NCBI GenBank assembly: GCA_964390905.1 | Contig: CAYMLO010000034.1 | Location: forward strand, 1 to 64,000 | DNA from: JAFGLZ01 sp964390905 | GTDB lineage: Bacteria > Planctomycetota > Phycisphaerae > UBA1845 > JAFGLZ01 | Length of the DNA: 64,000 nt | Reading direction: 5' to 3' | Shown: piece after piece, positions 50,887-57,477 of the stretch | Layout of the letters: each line of letters opens with the position of its first letter | Numbering within the stretch: the first letter of the stretch is position 1 | Made by a program: the position numbers and the translations under genes | The notes under the pieces: generated by a model | Seen by the model: only the letters and a program-made list of their open reading frames with translations | What the model was told of the DNA's origin: nothing | Databases searched by the model: none

Positions 50887-51903
50887 TCACGTGCTGCCGG
50901 CCGCCACGCCGATTTGCGCGATCGGCACGGTGACGCGGATCGTCCTGACGAACTGGCGCCCGCTTTCGATCTTGAGGGTGACCTGGACGTCGAACGTGCC
51001 TTCCTTGGTGTAGAGGTGTTCGGGGGAGGGGGTTCGTGCAATCGATCCGTCGCCGAACCGCCAGAAGTGCTCCACGGCCGGCGGGGACGATCGGACGCGG
51101 AACTTGACGGCCATCAGCTCGTCGGGCCGGCTGGCCTGGGCCGTCACCACGATCCACGGGTACTCGCGAACGCACCGACGGAAGAAGTCGTGCGCCACCT
51201 GGGGCAACAGGCGATGGTGGCCGGTGAGTTCCTGCGGGACCGCGTAGGCCATCCGGTGCTTGCGAAGCCACTTCATCGCATCCTTGGCCTGCGTCTTGAG
51301 CGGATCCGTGTAGCCGTACGACATCTGGACGGGCTGGTACGGGTTCAGTCGAGACGTGACCGGCTCGAGGAACCGTTCGTCGAAGTTGCCCTGATGGACG
51401 GCCAGGGCGCGGAAGACCTCTGGATGCCGCAGTCCCGTGAACAGTACCGCGTAGCTTCCGCCCGACCACCCCGTCAGGAACACGCGGGCCGGGTCGATGT
51501 TGTAGGCCGGCTTGAGCCGCTCGACGAGCGACAGGATTACACGCTCGTCTTGCTCTTGCTTGGCGATCTGACGACTGACGATGGGGAACAGCTTGTCGCT
51601 CGCCGTCCCCTTCAAGCGCGGGGCTACCACGACCACGCCCTGGTCACCGGCCAGGTGACCCCATCGCCCGATCTGCTGGAGCGCGGTGTCCCACAGCGGC
51701 GTCCCGTGACAGGTCACGATCAGCGACCACTTCTTGTCGGCCGTATGCGCCGTGGGGACGGCCAGGTAGTACGTCGTGCCCGTCTCGGGATCCACGTCCT
51801 TGACGTACCGGACGATGCTTTCATCCTTGGGCAGCCCGCTGCAACCGACCACACCGGCCAACGTCCAGCCCATCAGCAAGCACAACACCTCACAGCATCG
51901 CAT
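50887..51903 (-). CDS. lipoprotein esterase-like alpha/beta hydrolase with C-terminal PKD domain
   Basis: A 338-residue lipoprotein (lipobox AGVVGC, Cys near 21). The central region is an alpha/beta hydrolase of the feruloyl-esterase/PHB-depolymerase type: WSLIVTCHGTP (oxyanion hole) and the nucleophile elbow LTGWSGGSYAV. The last ~80 residues are a PKD domain (FWRFGDGSIARTPSPEHLYT, then GTFDVQVTL). The ATG at 51903 with GAGG 8 nt upstream is preferred to the GTG at 51915. It is convergent with the BatA-like gene. It probably acts on esters of plant or algal polysaccharide or polyester; specificity unknown. Confidence 0.82.
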   Translation of the reverse strand: MRCCEVLCLLMGWTLAGVVGCSGLPKDESIVRYVKDVDPETGTTYYLAVPTAHTADKKWSLIVTCHGTPLWDTALQQIGRWGHLAGDQGVVVVAPRLKGTASDKLFPIVSRQIAKQEQDERVILSLVERLKPAYNIDPARVFLTGWSGGSYAVLFTGLRHPEVFRALAVHQGNFDERFLEPVTSRLNPYQPVQMSYGYTDPLKTQAKDAMKWLRKHRMAYAVPQELTGHHRLLPQVAHDFFRRCVREYPWIVVTAQASRPDELMAVKFRVRSSPPAVEHFWRFGDGSIARTPSPEHLYTKEGTFDVQVTLKIESGRQFVRTIRVTVPIAQIGVAAGST

Positions 51904-52018
51904 CCTGTGCCTCACAACGGTGATGAGATGACTCCAACAGACCCGACCGAGTGGGGGGGAGTCCGAATCGAGGTCCGAATGACCGTGTCAGATCCCGCGC
52001 TGGGGTCGCGGCGGGCAC

Positions 52019-52070
52019 GTGGCATGGGCATCTTGCCCATGTACCCTCACGGGCGAGACGCCCGTGCCAC
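52019..52070. repeat. double-hairpin palindromic repeat
   Basis: Two perfect palindromes, ATGGGCA-TCT-TGCCCAT (52024-52040) and CACGGGCG-AGA-CGCCCGTG (52048-52066), are enclosed by GTGGCA (52019-52024) and TGCCAC (52065-52070). This is the form of the interspersed GGGCATCTTGCCC/GGGCGAGACGCCC repeats that I recall from planctomycete genomes. It lies in a gene-poor stretch. Confidence 0.65.
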
Positions 52071-52082
52071 GGTGGCGCGGAT

Positions 52083-52379
52083 TCATGCACGGTCATATGC
52101 CTCAGATCCCTGCCCAGCGATACAGACTGGGTGCGGGTCCTGCAGCCTCTGTCTTACCCGTACGAACGTTCCGAAGACGTCGAATGCGACTCGGGTCTCA
52201 TTGCCGACGTTCTGTAGGTAGACGATTGCGTAGCCGCCTGCCGCGTCGTATTCCCAGGCACAGAGCATGTTGTCATCCTGGTGGATGTCAGGGACGTTGG
52301 GCCACGCCGCCTGTGCTCCGGTCAACGCACACAGGATGGCTTTAAAAACGGCAAGAACCAATCGGCTGACATCGAGCAT
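52083..52379 (-). CDS. possible small exported protein
   Basis: A 98-residue ORF with a signal-like N-terminus (LVLAVFKAILCALTGAQA) followed by a polar segment with WEYDAAGGYAIVYLQNVGNE. No family is recognised. The only support is the signal-like start, GGAG about 11 nt upstream and the absence of a better ORF in this 650-bp stretch; it may be a remnant of a longer secreted protein. Confidence 0.35.
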   Translation of the reverse strand: MLDVSRLVLAVFKAILCALTGAQAAWPNVPDIHQDDNMLCAWEYDAAGGYAIVYLQNVGNETRVAFDVFGTFVRVRQRLQDPHPVCIAGQGSEAYDRA

Positions 52380-52550
52380 GATGCGCTCTGCTCCGAGGGC
52401 GGCGGGCTTTCTCCCTATGATAGCAGCCTAATCAAGCATACCCGGCCACGCCGGCTTCAGGAAGGGGAGATGGGCAACGGGCGAGGAAGACCGGGACAGT
52501 CGCGTGTCGCCGCCTCCGCGGGAGCAGGGCGGCGGCGCTTGGGCGACAGG

Positions 52551-52778
52551 TCAACGGTCGCTGGCGTGAAGGATGGTCAGGCCGACGATCTCTTGGCCCT
52601 CGTAGCGGATGATGACGTCGTCGTCTGTCAGCTCGCTGTCGTCGGCGTGCGCGGGCTTCTTGAAGTTGATGTAGAGGACATCGGCTTCGGCATCGTAAGT
52701 CGACCACAGGGAGCGATGAGGGGTCTGCAACACCACGGGTACGAGGTCCAGATATTGCGCTAGTTCTTGGGGGGCCAT
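52551..52778 (-). CDS. DUF2283 protein, putative antitoxin-like partner
   Basis: A 75-residue DUF2283 protein: LWSTYDAEADVLYINFKKPA, SELTDDDVIIRYEGQEIVGL and TILHAS are the family pattern. It overlaps the upstream nuclease-like gene by 19 nt, so they form a two-gene unit. DUF2283 proteins are often found beside small nuclease-like toxins (for example DUF4258), which suggests an antitoxin role; this is inference. Confidence 0.75.
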   Translation of the reverse strand: MAPQELAQYLDLVPVVLQTPHRSLWSTYDAEADVLYINFKKPAHADDSELTDDDVIIRYEGQEIVGLTILHASDR

Positions 52779-53074
52779 ACCTGTCTTCTCCGGCTCAGGC
52801 TGTCCAACCGCTTCGTCAAGAAGGCGGTGATGACGAATCCGTCCGCCGGGTCCACCTCTCGGTATACTACGACAATCGCCTTGCCTTCTTCCATAGCTCG
52901 GATTGCCAACAGCTCCCCGGATCCGCCGGCCAACACGCGATCGGCCACGGCGACGGCTTCCAGGACCTCCTCACGCAGGCCGGCCAACTCACAGTGCTGG
53001 TCGACGATGTGGCCCCAGCGCTCGTCGGTCAGGCGAATGGGAACACCCGCTCGCGATGAGACAGTGTTGGTCAC
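52760..53074 (-). CDS. small nuclease-like (PBECR/BECR-fold-type) protein, putative toxin
   Basis: A 104-residue protein resembling the phage Barnase-EndoU-ColicinE5/D-RelE-like nuclease group: IRLTDERWGHIVDQHCELAG, VAVADRVLAGGSGELLA, KAIVVVYREVDPADGFVITA and FLTKRLDSLSRRRQVWP. The His in the WGHIVDQH region is a candidate catalytic residue. Starts are uncertain: GTG at 53074 is used, GTG at 53092 would add six residues, and neither has a clear ribosome site. Together with the DUF2283 gene it looks like a toxin-antitoxin pair; no toxicity data are implied. Confidence 0.65.
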   Translation of the reverse strand: MTNTVSSRAGVPIRLTDERWGHIVDQHCELAGLREEVLEAVAVADRVLAGGSGELLAIRAMEEGKAIVVVYREVDPADGFVITAFLTKRLDSLSRRRQVWPPKN

Positions 53075-53303
53075 ACGACCGCCCCGCCGCACAAAGCGGC
53101 ATCGTTCCTGGGCTCGATGCTACCGCGGCATGGGATGCACCTACGCGGTGACGACGACGCGCACTTGGACAGGTGATCAGGAGACCGCAGGTGAGCGGGT
53201 CCACCCCTGCCGCAGACGAAGACGCTGATGGGCGTCAGACGCCTTTCACCTGTTCTCCTGTTCCACTGCTCACCTGCTCTGTTTTCGAGCGACCGCTCGG
53301 AAA

Positions 53304-53394
53304 CGGAGAGGGGGGGATTCGAACCCCCGGGACCGGGTTTACCCAGCCCAACGGTTTAGCAAACCGTCGCATTCAGCCACTCTGCCACCTCTCC
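53304..53394 (-). tRNA. tRNA-Ser (anticodon GCT)
   Basis: On the minus strand the acceptor stem is GGAGAGG (53394-53388) with CCTCTCC (53311-53305) and discriminator G at 53304, as expected for serine. The anticodon arm ACGGT-TTGCTAA-ACCGT gives anticodon GCT, reading AGC/AGU. A long variable arm (GGGCTGGG...CCCGGTCCC region) and the TTCGAAT T-loop are present. CCA is not encoded. It lies about 94 bp downstream of queA on the same strand. Confidence 0.96.
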
Positions 53395-53488
53395 GAGGCT
53401 GTCTGGCGTGCTCCGGTTTCCAGCGTGCGCCGCGCACTCGCCAAGTGTTTCCACGGTACCGATGGGTCCTGTCAGTGTCAAGGATGCG

Positions 53489-54544
53489 TCAGATGATCAA
53501 CATCGCGTCGCCGTAGCTGTAGAAGCGGAGGTTCTGCTTGATGGCCCTCTGGTAGACGGCCAGGATCCGCTCGCGGCCGGCGAAGGCGAAGACCATCGCC
53601 AGCAATGTACTGCCGGGCAGATGGAAGTTGGTCAGCAGTGCGTCTACGGCCCGGAATCGATAAGGGGGATAGATGAAGATGTCGGTCATGCCCTGTCCGG
53701 GCTCCAGCTGGCCGTCGGCGTTGGCGCAGGTCTCCAGGACCCGCGAGGCCGTCGTTCCGACGGCTACGATCCGCCCACCCGCGGCCCGCGCCGCGGATAT
53801 CGTCTGCGCCGACGCGGGGGTCAGCTCGTACCACTCGGCGTGCATGCGATGGTGTTCGAGCCGCTGGGCTCGGATCGGCTCGAACGTCCCCAGGCCGACA
53901 TGGAGCGTCACCGGCGCGACCTTGATTCCTGCCGACGCCAACTCCGCAAGCGACGCTTCCGTCAGGTGCATTCCCGCCGTCGGCGCTGCTACGGCCCCGG
54001 GCACACGGGCGTAGACGGTCTGGTATCGCTGGCGATCCATCTGGTCGAGCTGGCGGGCCTGGTCGCCCGTCGGCGGCCGCTTGATGTAAGGAGGCAGCGG
54101 CGTCCGACCGATCCGTTCCAGCAGGGCCGTTGCGGGCTGATCCGGCTCGATCCGTCCCTCCCACAGGCCCCCGCCATGCGACGCCACGAGGTGCAGGTGT
54201 GCGTCGCCACCGATCAGTTCGAGGGCCTCGCCCACCTTGAGACGACCCGAAGGCCGCAGCATCACCAGCCACTCGCCCGACGCCTGCGACTGGAGGTACA
54301 CCCCGTCGACCCGGCCACCCGTGGTCCGACGCGCGGCAAACCGTGCCGGGATCACGCGCGTGTCGTTGATGACCAGGCAATCCCCGGGGTGAAGGTACTG
54401 CGGCAGGTCCGCCACGCGGGCCAGGCGACAGTTCAGCGGCCCCGTGCGGTTGACCACCAGCATGGCAGCCTGATCGCGCCTTTCGAGCGGCTGCTGGGCG
54501 ATCAGTCGATCGGGAAGCTCGTACCTCAGCTCGTCGACGTGCAC
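53489..54544 (-). CDS. queA: S-adenosylmethionine:tRNA ribosyltransferase-isomerase
   Basis: A 351-residue QueA that transfers ribosyl from SAM to preQ1 at position 34 of GUN-anticodon tRNAs to make epoxyqueuosine. Motifs: FDYELP-like start (DELRYELPDRLIAQQPLERR), VINDTRVIPARF, APTAGMHLTEASL, LHVGLGTFEPI, HRMHAEWYEL, VGTTASRVLE, and the C-terminal FIYPPYRFRAVDALLTNFHLPGSTLLAMVFAFAG (in part). The start is a GTG at 54544, one of few sensible options so close to the conserved N-terminus. The tRNA-Ser gene downstream is not a queuosine substrate. Confidence 0.95.
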   Translation of the reverse strand: MHVDELRYELPDRLIAQQPLERRDQAAMLVVNRTGPLNCRLARVADLPQYLHPGDCLVINDTRVIPARFAARRTTGGRVDGVYLQSQASGEWLVMLRPSGRLKVGEALELIGGDAHLHLVASHGGGLWEGRIEPDQPATALLERIGRTPLPPYIKRPPTGDQARQLDQMDRQRYQTVYARVPGAVAAPTAGMHLTEASLAELASAGIKVAPVTLHVGLGTFEPIRAQRLEHHRMHAEWYELTPASAQTISAARAAGGRIVAVGTTASRVLETCANADGQLEPGQGMTDIFIYPPYRFRAVDALLTNFHLPGSTLLAMVFAFAGRERILAVYQRAIKQNLRFYSYGDAMLII

Positions 54545-55044
54545 GTCAGAAGGATCTTGCGGTTCGATTGGTCGATCACAGGCCCTATCGGGGCGCGGGT
54601 AGTTCTTTGACCGCCCACACCGCCGCCCATTCAGGCCGTATCTGGCAGTTCGGGCACGATGCCCGTCGCTTGCAGCATTCTAGCGGCCCGCCGACACTGC
54701 GGGCAATTCCTCGGCGGATGGACGACGGCGTGGGTGCGCACGATCAAGCACAGCTTGAATCGGCCAATCCCCCGTTCCCAGCCCAAGGTTCCGCCCGGAC
54801 GCGGATCGCGTCAGGCCTGGCTCGGCAACGAGAAAGGCCTTGCGCTGTTGGCCCATGTTGCCCAAGGCATAGCGGGTGGCCGCCTCCCCCAGTCCTTCTT
54901 TGGGGCTCCGAGGCGTACGACAGCCTCCCGCAAATCGCAACGCCCCAAAGCCCTGGCGCGGGAATGCCGATATAGATGTCTGTAGCAGGTTGCGCGCCCC
55001 GCGGTTAGCGGGGAGTCGACCAGGGCCATGCCGGGGAGCAAACG
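54545..55044. other. gene-free or decayed region with a small hairpin
   Basis: A 500-bp stretch without a supportable intact gene. On the minus strand, 54631-54940 holds protein-like fragments in two frames (GEAATRYALGNMGQQ...FL.EPGL, and in another frame NCPQCRRAARMLQATG ending at 54631), which may be a decayed gene; the first fragment loosely resembles the C-terminal part of IS66-type transposases. A hairpin CCCCGC-GGTTA-GCGGGG lies at 54997-55013. Confidence 0.3.
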
Positions 55045-55299
55045 TTGAGCGCCAACATGCCAGTAACTCAGCACGAACTGACAGCGGCTGCCATCAGCAG
55101 CCTGCCCCGCGACAAGCTCATACACGAGCTGTTGCATTTCGAGGGGGCAGTTCGATTGGACTTCACCGAGGAGTTTCTGGCCCGGCTCAGCGATGAGCGG
55201 CTTCGCCACATCCTGCTGGCTGCCTGCATCCATGGGCACCCCCGCCGGCTCCCGAGCGCAGGCGATCTGCAACCCCCCACGTCCAGCCTAAGCTCCTGA
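55045..55299 (+). CDS. small hypothetical protein
   Basis: An 84-residue ORF: TAAAISSLPRDKLIHELLHF followed by LDFTEEFLARLSDERLRHILLAACIH, an amphipathic helical pattern that looks coded. A TTG at 55045 has GGGAG 6 nt upstream; an ATG at 55057 is the alternative but is too far from that site. No family recognised. The C-terminal 20 residues are low-complexity. Stands alone upstream of lpxL. Confidence 0.45.
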   Translation: MSANMPVTQHELTAAAISSLPRDKLIHELLHFEGAVRLDFTEEFLARLSDERLRHILLAACIHGHPRRLPSAGDLQPPTSSLSS

Positions 55300-55408
55300 T
55301 CCGGACCGACCTGAGGTCGCGCGGGTCTTGTGCGGTGCGGCGTTTCTGCGTGCCCTTGCGGCCTTGAGACCGGCGCGCCGATACGGGGCGCCCCAACGGC
55401 CGTGGTCC

Positions 55409-55438
55409 TTGAGGTCGCCCGCGCCTGACCGCTACAAT
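55409..55438 (+). promoter_or_regulatory. promoter of lpxL, predicted leaderless start
   Basis: TTGAGG (55409-55414) and TACAAT (55433-55438) with an 18-nt spacer. The ATG of lpxL is 7 nt after the -10, where transcription should begin, and no Shine-Dalgarno is present. Confidence 0.5.
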
Positions 55439-55445
55439 CCGCCGC

Positions 55446-56366
55446 ATGCGGGGCAATCGATGGTTTGACTACGCTGCCTATGCGGGACTGCGCGTCTTCT
55501 ACGCCATCGTCCACATGTTCCCCATCGACATGAACCTTCGGACGGCTCGGCTGATGGGGGATCTGTGGTATTGGCTGAGCAAACGCCACCGCGAGCGCGC
55601 GATGGACAGCCTGCGACGTTCTTTCGGGTCGGAGATGACCGAGGCGGACCTGCGTCGGCTGGCGCGGCGGAGCATGCGGCAGATGACCATGATGGCCATG
55701 GAGGTCCTGTTCGAGCCACGGCTGATCAACGAATGGACCTGGCCTCGGCACATCCGGCTTCGCGGACTCAACGAGGCGTTGCGTGTGTTGCTGCAGGGCC
55801 GCGGCTGCATCCTGCTGACCGGCCACTACGGGAACTGGGAGCTGGTGGGTTTCACACTGGCGGCGTTGGGGTTCGACATGGTGGCCGTCATGAGGCCGCT
55901 GGACAACCCTTACCTCAACGAGTGGCTGGTGAGGATCCGAGAGCAGCGCGGGCTGCGCCTGCTCTACAAGAAGGGCGTGGCGCAGTCGGCGGACGACGTG
56001 CTCGAGTCCGGCGCGGCGCTGTGCTTCATCGCGGACCAGAACGCGGGTCGCAAGGGGTTGTTCGTGGACTTCTTCGGCCGGCCGGCCTCGACCTACAAGA
56101 GCATCGGGCTGCTGGCCATGCGGCACAACGTGCCCATCGTCGTCGGATGCGCCCGGCGGCTGAGCGACCGGTTCGACTACGAGATCGAGGTCAACCGCGT
56201 GATCCATCCCGAGGAGTGGACGGGTCACGCCGATGAGCTGTTGTGGATCACGCAGGAGTATACCCGCGCCATCGAAGCGTTCGTTCGCGTCGATCCGGGT
56301 CAGTACCTCTGGGTGCACCGTCGATGGAAGACCCGGCCGAAGGAGGAACTCGCCGAGCTGGCGTAG
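55446..56366 (+). CDS. lpxL: lipid A lauroyl/myristoyl-type acyltransferase
   Basis: A 306-residue acyltransferase of the LpxL/HtrB family, adding secondary acyl chains to Kdo-lipid A at the inner membrane. The catalytic HX4(D/E) is GHYGNWE (His near 126); other family segments are ILLTGHYGNWELVGFTLAAL, ADQNAGRKGLFVDFFGRPAS and the C-terminal QYLWVHRRWKTRP. There is an N-terminal hydrophobic anchor (GLRVFYAIVHMFPI). It is 73 nt upstream of the rbsB-like gene on the same strand. Confidence 0.9.
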   Translation: MRGNRWFDYAAYAGLRVFYAIVHMFPIDMNLRTARLMGDLWYWLSKRHRERAMDSLRRSFGSEMTEADLRRLARRSMRQMTMMAMEVLFEPRLINEWTWPRHIRLRGLNEALRVLLQGRGCILLTGHYGNWELVGFTLAALGFDMVAVMRPLDNPYLNEWLVRIREQRGLRLLYKKGVAQSADDVLESGAALCFIADQNAGRKGLFVDFFGRPASTYKSIGLLAMRHNVPIVVGCARRLSDRFDYEIEVNRVIHPEEWTGHADELLWITQEYTRAIEAFVRVDPGQYLWVHRRWKTRPKEELAELA

Positions 56367-56439
56367 GGCGCCCGTGTGATTGTCGAGCTACAGTGAGCAG
56401 ATGGGGCCGAGGTCGGATCATCTGCTGAGGGGCCAAACG

Positions 56440-57450
56440 ATGAAGACCAGAGCCTTGCTGTTGTGCTTTGCGATGGGGATCAGTCTGTCGGTCGGTTGCA
56501 AGCAGCGCGACGCCGCGCCGGCTGCCGGATCGGCCTCCGGCAAGCCAACGAAGGATGCGAAGGCGGGCGGGGCGGCCAAGTCCAAGGGGGCGATCGGTCT
56601 GTCGGTGCTGACGCTGACCAACCCGTTCTTCAAGGTCATCGCCGATACGATGAGGACCGAGGCCGCCAAGCACGGCTACGACGTGATCGTCACCAGCGGC
56701 GAGTTCGACGTCGCCAGGCAGCAGAACCATGTCAAGGACTTCATCGTCCAGAAGGTGGCCGCGATCGTGCTGACGCCGTGCGACTCCAAGTCGATCGGCC
56801 CGGCGATCAAGGAGGCCAACGACGCGGGGATTCCGGTCTTCACGGCCGACATCGCCTGTCTTTCGCCGGAGTCGAAGGTCGTCTGTCACATCGCTACGGA
56901 CAACTACCAGGGCGGACGCGAGGCATGCAAGGCCATCATCGAAGCGCTGGGCGGCAAGGGCAAGGTCGCCATCCTCGACTTCCCGATGGTCGAGTCGGTC
57001 ATCATGCGGACCAAAGGGTTCAGAGCCGAGCTGGCTGAGCAGAACAAGAAACCCGACGTGGACATCCAGATCGTGGCGACGCTCAACGGCGGCGGGGTGA
57101 AGGACGTCGGCTACAAGGCGGCCGAGGACCTGCTCCAGGCCCACCCGGAGGTCCAAGGCATCTTCGCCATCAACGATCCGTCCGCGCTCGGCGCCCGGGC
57201 GGCACTCGAGAAGGCCGGCAAGGCCGATCAGGTCGTCCTGGTCGGCTTCGACGGGCAGCCCGAGGGTAAACAGGCCATCAAGGACGGCAAGATCTACGCC
57301 GATCCGATCCAGTTCCCCGACCAGATCGGTGCCAGGACGGTCGAGGCCATCGTCAAGCACTTCAAGGGCGAGGAGCTGCCCAAGGAGATCCTGATCCCGA
57401 CGGCCCTGTACCGCAAGGCCGACGGGATGAAGGACCCGGAATTGAAGTAG
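56440..57450 (+). CDS. ribose-type sugar ABC transporter substrate-binding lipoprotein
   Basis: A 336-residue periplasmic-binding-protein family 1 (RbsB-like) lipoprotein. Signal with lipobox LSVGC (Cys near 20), a Ser/Ala/Lys linker, then GLSVLTLTNPFFKVIADTMR, QNHVKDFIVQKVAAIVLTPC, IATDNYQGGREACKAIIEAL, VAILDFPMVESVIMRTKGF, FAINDPSALGARAALEKAG and VGFDGQPEGKQAIKDGKIYA. GAGGGG precedes the ATG at 56440 by about 8 nt. The ATPase and permease lie 4-6 kb downstream, separated by two unrelated genes. Ligand probably a pentose or hexose. Confidence 0.9.
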   Translation: MKTRALLLCFAMGISLSVGCKQRDAAPAAGSASGKPTKDAKAGGAAKSKGAIGLSVLTLTNPFFKVIADTMRTEAAKHGYDVIVTSGEFDVARQQNHVKDFIVQKVAAIVLTPCDSKSIGPAIKEANDAGIPVFTADIACLSPESKVVCHIATDNYQGGREACKAIIEALGGKGKVAILDFPMVESVIMRTKGFRAELAEQNKKPDVDIQIVATLNGGGVKDVGYKAAEDLLQAHPEVQGIFAINDPSALGARAALEKAGKADQVVLVGFDGQPEGKQAIKDGKIYADPIQFPDQIGARTVEAIVKHFKGEELPKEILIPTALYRKADGMKDPELK

Positions 57451-57477
57451 CCTGTCTGCTTGCTGGGCCCGCGACGC

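Noticed and set aside
53304..53394. tRNA-Ser 3' end as an attachment site for an integrated island.
   Set aside because: No duplicate of the tRNA 3' end and no integrase gene were seen in the window; only the adjacent small gene pair hints at insertion.
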